From Anaeramoeba flamelloides (lineage: Eukaryota; Metamonada; Anaeramoebidae), in assembly GCA_027625915.1 (NCBI GenBank), contig JANTQA010000012.1, positions 14,160,501 to 14,224,500 of the forward strand: 64,000 nucleotides of DNA, read 5' to 3'. Positions 36,801-45,342 of this stretch are shown here, piece after piece. The notes beneath the pieces are model-generated. The model saw only the letters and a program-made list of their open reading frames with translations. It searched no databases and was not told the origin of the DNA. Each line of letters begins with the position of its first letter. Position 1 is the stretch's first letter. Position numbers and translations under genes: made by a program.

Positions 36801-37622
36801 AAATATTTAATTTTTCAAAAGTTGTATAAAAAAAATTCTAATGATTTATTAGATCATTTATTTTGAGAACGAAAGAGCAATTTTTGTTAATTATATATAA
36901 TTTCATTGTCTTTTTTGAAAAGATTAATCTGATTAAATCAAAAAATAAGTTGGAAATTAAAGAATTCAAATCAATTAAGAAAAAGTCTTTCAAAACTAAA
37001 TTTTATTTTTTTAAAAAAAATAAATAAAAACAAAAAAATTTGTCCCCAATTTAAGAATAAGACAAAAAGAAAAATAAAAAAAAATACAAATTATTTTTAT
37101 CCAATTATATCAATTAATTCCACCAATTATTGTTCTTGAAATATTTGTATATATTAATCTATTACAATTCTCTACAAATAAAAACTAAAACAATTAATTA
37201 AATAAATAGGAATTACAAAATTACAATCCCTTTTTAGATCAAGAAGAAACAAAAAAGAATTAAAAAAAACGAAAAAATATTATAAAGTAAACGATGATAC
37301 AATCATTAAACTTCAAGGCATATTTAAAAAAAAACTCGAAAGAAAAAAACATTTATCAAAGCTTGATCATTATCAAAAAAATGAATCTAGGATTACACTT
37401 TTACAATCACTTCTAAAATCATACAAGCTTAGTAATGATTTCCAATTTAAATCAACAAATCTTGGGAAAACATCTACAAATTTAGTCCGTGTCCAATCAC
37501 TTGCTAGAAGACTTTTTTCACAGCGCCAATACAAGAAAAAAATAGAATCAGCAATTACGATTCAAAAAACCTTTAGAGGCTTTTTTACAAAAAATACTGT
37601 TAATTTAATGAGTAAAATTTAA
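33845..37622 (+). CDS. IQGAP-type N-terminal half: CH domain plus IQ motifs (4 exons, 392 aa)
   Basis: Exons 33845-33988, 34115-34523, 34674-34886 and 37210-37622; introns 126, 150 and 2323 bp, phases all consistent. Residues 10-185 are a calponin-homology domain of the IQGAP class: EYLTSLQEVKEWLENFLEVK, LPGTTTQL, LQNGVVLAQVAKRIAPE, FLHTDNLNFFFKAVKK, FETVDLYELKNIAGVL. CH domains bind F-actin. After a charged helix come about six IQ-like calmodulin or light-chain sites (IIKLQSLLRKQIEKKK, ITKLQSLFRSRRNKKE, IIKLQGIFKKKLERKK, ITLLQSLLKSYK, LVRVQSLARRLFSQRQYKK, AITIQKTFRGFF). Exon 4 ends at TAA 37620. A donor-like GTAAAATT just before that stop would allow splicing on to the next gene (see findings). 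The GAP-related half found in other IQGAPs is absent from this frame. Start chosen at MSFANKKPSL because IQGAP similarity begins soon after. Confidence 0.85.
34887..37209 (+). other. Intron 3 of the CH-IQ gene (2323 bp) holding a D-family element
   Basis: Donor GTAAAAAA after SNEK; acceptor AAATAG before GAATTACAAAATTACAATC. Frame and IQ-motif spacing continue across it. About half the intron is the D element described separately. Confidence 0.75.
35340..36600 (-). mobile_element. Family D element, copy 2, inside an intron
   Basis: On the minus strand this matches copy 1 (2620-3915) and copy 3. The terminal arm at 36510-36600 reads, in complement, TTTGCTAATTTTACC then AATAAACACTATTTG. The middle holds two tandem hairpins of about 75 bp (35975-36060 and 36155-36235), each with arms TTTTCCAGAATTCAAAAG and CTTTTAAATTCTGGAAAA, separated by AACCTAACGGAAGTGTCCTA-type spacers. 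Longer in the middle than the other copies. The left end is not sharply defined. Confidence 0.6.
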
Positions 37623-40600
37623 TTATTTTTTTTTTTTTTTTCTTTTCCTTTTTTCATTATATTATTTTTATTATTTTCTAATTTATCTGATATATAGAGT
37701 TTTGAAACAATTTTAATGAAATTTTTTATAATTTGTCACTTTTTTTAAAAATATTTTGAAAATTTGGTTTCAATTAATTGTAAAAATATTTTATTGATTA
37801 TTTTTTTTCTTTTCCAATCACTCCAATATTTTTAATCTTAAAACAAATTATTTTGATCTTTTGATAAATTCTAAAATTTAAAACTTGATCAAATTTAATT
37901 CATTCAAAGAAAATTGATTAAAATATTTTATTTTTAAAAGAAGAACAACAAGACTATTTAAATGGAAATGTTAATTAAAAAAAATTAAAAAAACAGAAAA
38001 ATATTAAAACCACCTTATTACCAATAAGTTATATTGTAATCCGTTCACAGCAAATTGATGATTGTAATGATTACCTGAACAAAAAAAAAAAAAAAAAAAA
38101 CACTCTAATTTTTGAGTAAATTATTCGCCAAAAGCTTCACTAACTGTGTAAAAATGATTTCATGTTTAGGGAGGAATCAAATAAAGAACATTTTATAATG
38201 ATATTTGAATGTTTTTAACTGAAAAGAATATTTGTTATATAACTGACTTTATATTTTATAAGTAACAAAAAAAAAAAAAAATAAGAACAAGGCACACAAT
38301 TTTTTCAAAAGTACATTTTGTAAATATTTAAAAATATATTTCTTACATAAAAAGAAAAATTTTATGATGTGCTTTCTCCTCCATCATTTTTTTGATTCCT
38401 TAGAAAACATGTCACCCAATTCAAAATTTTTTTACGCTTTACCAAAAATATTATAGAAAATCAGAAAAATTAAACAATAAATATATATTCCGTATTAAAT
38501 AAAATTTTTTTAAAATATTCTATTAATATCAAAACTAAAATTCAATATTTCCACACAGTTAAAACGGATCAAATAATCACAAATATTCAATTTCATTCAA
38601 ATTGGAAATAATTTTGATTTTTGTAAAATATGAAAATCATTTTTTTTTCTTTTAGTTTTTTTGTTTTCATCCCATTTTTTGAATTACCAAACGGGTTTTG
38701 TTTGATCGAAATATTTTTTTCCAAGGATTGATATTATGTTCTAGTCAAGTTGTTCAAAATAGAAGAACTCAAATAAAATTCCGTTGATAGTATCTAACCA
38801 TTCGATCGATCAATATTCCTAATAGAATTTTAACAAATTTAACAATGAATTTTTTTATTTTGCTCACTTCAAAATTTTTAACAAAACTTTTGATTTATTA
38901 GTATTCATAATTATTTATTTTTTTGTTTTGTGAGTATTGTAATTCCTCAACAATTATCAACATTCTAATTAGTGGCTGATTCTAATTTTTGTATTTCTTC
39001 GAGAATTGATTAAATAATATTTTTTTTTCAAAAATTGAATTTTGGTGTGTTTAAAAATATTGAATTGGAGTTTATTGTTCCAAGAAAATTTAATATAAAA
39101 AAAATAATTAAATTTAAAATTAATCCATTAAGGACTACGTTTGCAATTCAACAATTTTTCTCAACCCAATATGTTCCAATCTCATTTATATTATGATTGA
39201 ATGATCTTTAAAATATTCTCCAATTTGGATCAAAAAATCATTTTGTGTCATTTTTTAGATGAAAAATGAAAAAGAAATTTTGAGATACGTGAACTCGAAC
39301 ACCTTGTTAAGGAACATGAAAATGAAAAAGAAAAATAACCACGAGTTTCTTACACAAAAAAACCCTTCTGAATAAACAACTTTAAATCTAAATGATTGTA
39401 TTGTCAAAGATTTTTGATCATTGAGTTACTTTGAATTGTTACATTGTCTCCACAAACAACTTACCCGTTCCAACCCCCCAGAAAACAATTATAAGACAAC
39501 TAAATTGGTTGTCTAAGATAATTCATTTTCTCTCATATAGAAATAGAAAATTCAATTTCGATCTTAAGATCAAAATTTCAACTTCTCTTGTTTCATTTGA
39601 GAGTTATTTTTTTTGTAAAAACCAAAACAAAAATTAAATTTTCTCTCAAGAATTGAAATCACAGAAACCATGGAAACTTGAAAGTATTTTTCGATCTTTG
39701 TTTTTCAATTTTAAAAAGCTGAGATTTTAACAATTTTAGAAATTGAAGATCCACGTTAATGTATAGTATTTTTTAGAATTTGTTTGTCAATTTCCCAAAG
39801 CAAAAAATGGATAACTTGTTTTTAATCTTTTATTTTAAATTTTATAGTTTATGATGAGCTTTAATAACCCTTTTACTGGTTGTTGTACAAAATAAAATTT
39901 CAGAATAGAAAATCAATTTCAAGGGTCTTATAAATTTTCATGGTAGTGATGGAACGAATATATCAATTAATTAACAAAGTGGAGTGATTATGTATTATTT
40001 TACTTTTTGTTTATTTGGCTTTCGTTCTTTTTGTTTTTCCTTGAATTAAATCTCACAGCCATTACTAAGAGGGGAGTGTCTCTTCTGATTGTTTGTGGAA
40101 CAACACGATCCATGCCAAACGCACTTCAACATTTTTTGTGCTTTTTTGATAAAATTTTTTTTGTTTGGATCATTTCTCTCAAAACCAATTGGTTGTATCA
40201 AGAGAAATTGGGTTGAGGTTATGTGGGAAAGGTTTTGAAGAATTTTTAATGTTGGGATCTTTTGGGAAATAAAATTGCAAAAATTAGTCAGTTTTTTTTA
40301 TTTCAAAAAAAAAATATTGAGTCAGTTGAGAAAAAATGATCATTCAATTTTGGGAAATGAGGATTTTAGTGGATTTAACCCAACTCCAAACACTTTATCG
40401 TACACACTATTCAAAAAATGTCTTTCTTGTAAAACAACAGACTTTTTCATCAAAAATTTTTCACTTTTCTCCTTATTGACGCTCAATGTCATTTTTTAAA
40501 ACCTTCTCAGCTTATCTCAGAATCAGAAAAATAAACTATTTAGATGGTCAACAATGTGTAAGGGTTTTAAAAAATGACATAGAAGGTCATTTTTTCAAAA

Positions 40601-40987
40601 AGTCGATTTTTCGCAACCTTCTTGGTTATTTTGAGATACGAGTCTAAAAAATTCAGACCTTTTCAGGAAAAATTTGACATTTTTTCCTTCTCAGATCTCA
40701 CTGAATAAAAATTTGTGAGATTTACAAACCAACAAACCCTCTTCAAAATACACTGATACTTAGTATTTCAATTGCAAACGTCGTCGTTAAGAAAAATTCA
40801 AAAACAAAATAAAAATTCAAAAATAAAATAAAAATTCATTTCCTTTTCAATTATAAACAACTATTAAAAAAAAAAAAACAAAAAACAAAAAACAAATTAA
40901 ATTCCCAATCAAATAGAAAAAAACACACAAAAAAAAATTAACGTTAAAGACCTTGGGAAAATCTTTAAAGTGTTTGGTGATCAAGAG
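37623..40987. other. Interval between the two IQGAP halves
   Basis: 3.35 kb without a supported gene. The left two thirds are AT-rich; the right third (about 39100-40960) is less so, as is common upstream of genes here. It contains a perfect 17-bp inverted repeat (40487-40503 with 40563-40579), and A/C-rich leader-like sequence right before 40970. It may be an intergenic region or one long intron. Confidence 0.45.
40487..40579. promoter_or_regulatory. 17-bp inverted repeat, possible cruciform or regulatory site
   Basis: TGTCATTTTTTAAAACC at 40487-40503 is the exact complement of GGTTTTAAAAAATGACA at 40563-40579. The right arm runs straight into a second hairpin (AAAAATGAC-atagaag-GTCATTTTT, about 40569-40593). 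Lies about 400-500 bp upstream of the RasGAP-related start. Confidence 0.35.
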
Positions 40988-43189
40988 ATGAATTATGATA
41001 ATTTCAAAGATCCCAAATATAGATCTTCAAGAAATAGGGAACACAGCAATTCAAATATCAATGAATTAAGAAAGAAATGGGTTCTTGAAGTGAGGGAGAC
41101 ACAGGAATTAAATGAACAAGTTTCTGGAATTGATAAGAAAATTGAATTATTGATTAAAAATGCAATTTCCATTGACGAAATTGATCGAACAAGGAGCCGA
41201 AGCCGAAGAAGAAAAAAAAATGAACAAGATGAAAACCAACCCGAGCTTAGTCTTAGGGTTATTGAGCATTATCAATATTTATTTTATTTATTGCAAACAC
41301 AGCCAAAATATTTGGCACAGACAATCTACTTGATCAAACCAGAAGATTTGGAAGAGTTTGCACAAACTATGACCTTAACATTATTTGGATATGCATTTTC
41401 CCCGAGGGAGGAATATTTACTATTGAAATTGTTTTCCTTGGCCATTAAGGAACAAGTTAAGAGGCAAAAAAAGCCAGGTGAATTTATTTCTGAAGATCCA
41501 GCTATTGCCAAAATGTTTGTCTTTTATTTCAGAAGATTCCAATATCAGACCTTTTTAAAAGAGCTTTTGGAGCCTGTTCTAAAATCTGTAATTAAGGAAA
41601 GGAAGGTCTTAGAACTCAACACGTTGAAATTATATCGGGTGATGATCAACGAAAAAGAAACTCAAACAGGGAAGGTTTCTGAATTGCCCAAGAATGTTAC
41701 ACATGAACAAGCCATTGAGCAGGAATACGTCAAAGACATTTACGACGAATCCTTTGAAAAAATGTCCAAATTCTGTACCATGTTTGTTGACCAGCTAGTG
41801 GACTTGATCGAGAAAATTCCCTTTGGCTTAAGATATTCCTGTAAGGAATTGGCAAGAGAGTTGGCTAATAAATTCGAAGATATGGACAAGGACACCTTGG
41901 TCAAGATTCTGGCTAATATTGTGTTTTTCAGATACATTTCATCCGCCATTATTGAACCAGAAAAATTTGGTGTCTTTACCGAAAAGGGTCTAATTGACAT
42001 GAATGGTGTCATGAATTTAGGTATTTTGTCCAAATTGCTGCAATCCATTTCCAATAAGAAACTCTTTAAGCAAAATGAACCCTTTATGGTCAGATTCAAT
42101 CCGCTCATTAAGAAATTGAATAAAAAATTGGCAAAATTTTTCATCGAAATGACAGACGTGCAAAATTTGGAAGACGAATTGGAAATCGATCCGAACACAG
42201 AATTGTCGACCCATAAGAACCCGGAGATATACATCTCGCCAAACGAAATCATATCCACACATAAGGTATTAAACAAATTTATCGACAATCTCGCCGAAGA
42301 AAAAAATGATCCATTAAAGGAAATATTATATGACCTGAACCAATTCCTGATACCAGACATCGACGATGATCAAGAAATCCAATTAGTGCTTCAGAACAAA
42401 TACCAAGAAGAAAAGCTCCGAGACGCCGAAACCGATCAAAAATATAAATTGATCAAGGACACGTTTAAAAGGCTATTACAAATCATTCCCGTGAGTCATT
42501 TAAAAGCAAATGTTTCACTGCCCTGGTTAGTCTGGGAAAAGGAAGACTACCCTAAAAGTGTGCTTTCAGAAATCATTAACCCCCTCAAGAAAAATATACC
42601 AGAATTGGAAGAAAAGGGCTATATCGATCGGGAAGACGGATATCAAAATATCCAAAGGGATATTGTTTATGAAATGAAAAATGCATCCAGAATTTATCGA
42701 AGAAATAAAAGAGAACTTGACCAACTGGAAAAAAATTTAGGTATCGTTATCAAAAGCAAAATCTATTTAACCGAGCAAATGGAGCAATTCGAGGAATATT
42801 TAACCTCCGTGAGAAAGAACCAATTCGGTACAAGCTCACAGAGCAAAAAAAAAAAAAAAAAAAAAAAACGTAAGAAGGGACAAGAAAACTACATCGTCCC
42901 CCCTACAACTTTCAAATATAAAAAGCTATTAAAACAGAAGGTCATCGTTACTTCCACAATCAATAAAAAAGTTCAAAGATTAACTTCCTTTGAATTCTCA
43001 TCAGAGAAAACGGGTGCATTCCAAGTTAAAGCCAAATTCAGTGGGCAATCTTTACAAACTTTAGATTTGGAACTTGAACAACTCTTAGCAATGCAATCAT
43101 CAGGCGAAAGCGAATTACAACACGAACAAATTACTTTAAATATTAATTTTTTAATTCGTCATCTTAACGAATTAATGATGAAAAATTAA
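40988..43189 (+). CDS. IQGAP-type C-terminal half: RasGAP-related domain and RasGAP_C (733 aa)
   Basis: Single open frame. Residues about 25-60 match the helix before the GAP-related domain in IQGAPs (VSGIDKKIELLIKNAIS). Residues 90-390 are the GAP-related domain: YQYLFYLLQTQPKYLAQTIY, SPREEYLLLKLFSLAIKEQ, ETQTGKVSELPKNVTHEQAI, KIPFGLRYSCKELA, LANIVFFRYISSAIIEPEKF, NPEIYISPNEIISTHKVL. Residues 490-733 are the RasGAP C-terminal domain (YRRNKRELDQLEKN, EFSSEKTGAFQVKAKFSG, NINFLIRHLNEL). The region where true RasGAPs carry the arginine finger reads EDPAIAKMFVFYF, so, as in IQGAPs, it probably binds active Rac/Cdc42-like GTPases rather than speeding hydrolysis; this is inferred. No CH, WW or IQ part lies in this frame. 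The open frame extends upstream to a GTG at 40970 preceded by AG; the first ATG is 40988. Confidence 0.88.
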   Translation: MNYDNFKDPKYRSSRNREHSNSNINELRKKWVLEVRETQELNEQVSGIDKKIELLIKNAISIDEIDRTRSRSRRRKKNEQDENQPELSLRVIEHYQYLFYLLQTQPKYLAQTIYLIKPEDLEEFAQTMTLTLFGYAFSPREEYLLLKLFSLAIKEQVKRQKKPGEFISEDPAIAKMFVFYFRRFQYQTFLKELLEPVLKSVIKERKVLELNTLKLYRVMINEKETQTGKVSELPKNVTHEQAIEQEYVKDIYDESFEKMSKFCTMFVDQLVDLIEKIPFGLRYSCKELARELANKFEDMDKDTLVKILANIVFFRYISSAIIEPEKFGVFTEKGLIDMNGVMNLGILSKLLQSISNKKLFKQNEPFMVRFNPLIKKLNKKLAKFFIEMTDVQNLEDELEIDPNTELSTHKNPEIYISPNEIISTHKVLNKFIDNLAEEKNDPLKEILYDLNQFLIPDIDDDQEIQLVLQNKYQEEKLRDAETDQKYKLIKDTFKRLLQIIPVSHLKANVSLPWLVWEKEDYPKSVLSEIINPLKKNIPELEEKGYIDREDGYQNIQRDIVYEMKNASRIYRRNKRELDQLEKNLGIVIKSKIYLTEQMEQFEEYLTSVRKNQFGTSSQSKKKKKKKKRKKGQENYIVPPTTFKYKKLLKQKVIVTSTINKKVQRLTSFEFSSEKTGAFQVKAKFSGQSLQTLDLELEQLLAMQSSGESELQHEQITLNINFLIRHLNELMMKN
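42845..42868 (+). repeat. 24-A homopolymer coding poly-Lys
   Basis: Twenty-four consecutive A in frame (eight Lys) between helix and RasGAP C-terminal fold. IQGAPs have a Lys-rich loop at the same place, so the charge is conserved even though the tract is slippage-prone. Confidence 0.9.
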
Positions 43190-44334
43190 CAAGTTGGGAT
43201 TTTTTTTTATTATTTTTTTTTAAATGACTTAATTTTGTTTATAATTTTAAATTTCTATCTATTGCTATTTTAACTTTTTTTTTTCTTTTTAATTCAACTT
43301 TTTTTTAAAATCAATTTTTGATCTTTTTACACATAACAACAACTATCTTTTTAAATCAGTTCAAAAATCGCAAATATATAAATTTTTAAATTCTTTTTTT
43401 TTTTATTTTTTATGTTTTTTTTTTTTTTGTGTGTGTTGTGAATTATTATTCTTTTTTATTTTAATTATTGTTGATTTTTTGTTTCAATTTTTTTGAAAAC
43501 TGATTTTAGAACGGATTGCTCGTTTTAATTTTTAATTATTCTCCAAAAAATAAGATTAAATCATTGAGTAAAGAGATAAGAATTGGTTTCCAATTCACAA
43601 ATTTTCAGATTTATAACGATTAGAGTTTTTCTCATTTTAACTATTATCATTTGGGAAAAAAAGTAAAGCAGGAAAAAAGTACAACAAGATTTTTAATTGG
43701 GAACCTGAAACAAACAAGTTAGATCACTTAATAAAAGAATAAAGAAATGATTAAAGACAAAATCAAGCATTCAACCCAAATAAAAGTTTTTGTAAAACTC
43801 TCTTTTGATCTGGCGTTTTGGGGTATATTATTAAAGTTCAAATTTGGTCAATTTTTTAAATTTGTCAAATTGAATTTTTTTCAGATTTTTGAAATGTTTC
43901 TTGATTATTATCATTTTTATGAAAGTTTTTAATGGTTTTTAAAGTGTTTATTAAATTAAAAAAAAATATTTTGTGATTGGTTGTATTTAATTACTTAAAT
44001 TGTAGAAAATCCAAAATTTTGGTATAATAAATACTAAATATTTTTAAAAAATATGTTCAAAACACAATTTTAACCACCAAAGTCAAGTGGGAATTTTTAA
44101 ACACTTAAAATAAGTTTCAAAAGTTTAATTGGTTTCTTATTTATTCTTTTTTCAAAATCCTAGACAAAATTCTCTAACATATTCCAAATTTTCCTAACAT
44201 ACTCTAACATACTCTAAGCTACCCGAACATACCTTAAGCTACACACAGAGAAAGTTTTCAAATACCGAGCCAATATATTTCAATAGAATTGACTATTGTG
44301 AAAAAATTGAGGTTTTGACCAATTTGAAATTTGT
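43190..44334. other. 3' region of the RasGAP-related gene and spacer
   Basis: T-rich, then AT-rich filler. A short tandem at about 44175-44230 (CATACTCTAACATACTCTAA and variants) is a degenerate repeat of 10-12 bp. No gene recognised. Confidence 0.4.
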
Positions 44335-44620
44335 CCAAATTTGAAAAATAATAATTTCTACAGCTTTTTTCTTTGATTGATATTATAAAAAATCTGTTGA
44401 AAAAATTGAATATTTTTGAGATCTCAAAAAAAAATCAAACAAATTCTGATTATAAAGGGGATTTTAATTATATTTGTTGATTTTATGGATAACTATATCC
44501 TGAATTATTATTTTGAGTTAATTTTTTTCTTCTTTTGGTTAAGTTTATTTTTCATTTTCAATTATCCTTATAATTATAAATCTTTTGACCTTTTTTTCTT
44601 TTTTAGGTTTTAACGTAATT
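44335..44620 (+). repeat. Dispersed repeat family G, copy 3
   Basis: Aligns with 12040-12300: TTTGATTGAT, ATTTTTGAGATCTCAAAAAA, TGAGTTAATTTTTTTCTTC, GTTTATTTTTCATTTTCAAT. More diverged than copies 1 and 2. Confidence 0.45.
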
Positions 44621-45342
44621 ACTATTAATCAATAAAAAAATATTTTTCATAATATTTAAAAAATTGAAAAAACTTAAAAAAATATTCGTAACAAATGGGG
44701 TTAAAATAATCAAGATTAGGAATACGATAAGAATAAAAAAAATAGTTTTTTTTTTGAAGATTACGAATGAAGTACCATTCTCAACAATGAAAAAAACATA
44801 CAATATTGGTTAGTATCTCATTTTTTTTCAAACCTTTATTAAAAAGATCGTATTTTACTTTTTTCATTTAAAACTTCATAATTTTAAAACTAATTTTTGA
44901 TGATCATGAATGTCAAACTTTTAACTATACTCATCAAGTGTCCAACCCTTGATAAATTAATTTCATTCCGAAATTGAAATTACATCCAGAAAACTTATTT
45001 ATTGTCAACAAAGTATAACAATCAATCAAAAAAGATAGATTTTTTTATCTATCTGACTTTACTTTTCTGGACTAAAAAAAAAATATCTCAATACAATTTG
45101 AAAATTGTTCTGACATGACTCAATATAATAATAATATATTCTGATTTATACATAAAAAGACCTTAAAAAAAAAAATTTATAAGGGTTTTATAATTTTTTT
45201 TGTATATTATTTTAAAATTAACTAGAAGATTATTTTATTAAAGATCCATTTAAATAATTAATATTTACAAAATTTGTTCAAAAAAATGAAAGAAAAGAAA
45301 AGAATGATTGAAAAAAAGACAATAAAAAATATTTCAAAATAT
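44621..45342. other. Spacer downstream of the membrane-protein gene
   Basis: AT-rich; 3' side of the minus-strand gene that ends at 45343. No feature recognised. Confidence 0.4.

Noticed and set aside
40970-40987. GTG at 40970 as a start codon
   Set aside because: Nuclear protist genes start at ATG; the upstream open codons are more useful as evidence of a possible splice junction.
41740-42360. 206-codon minus-strand frame
   Set aside because: Antisense of the well-supported GAP-related domain.
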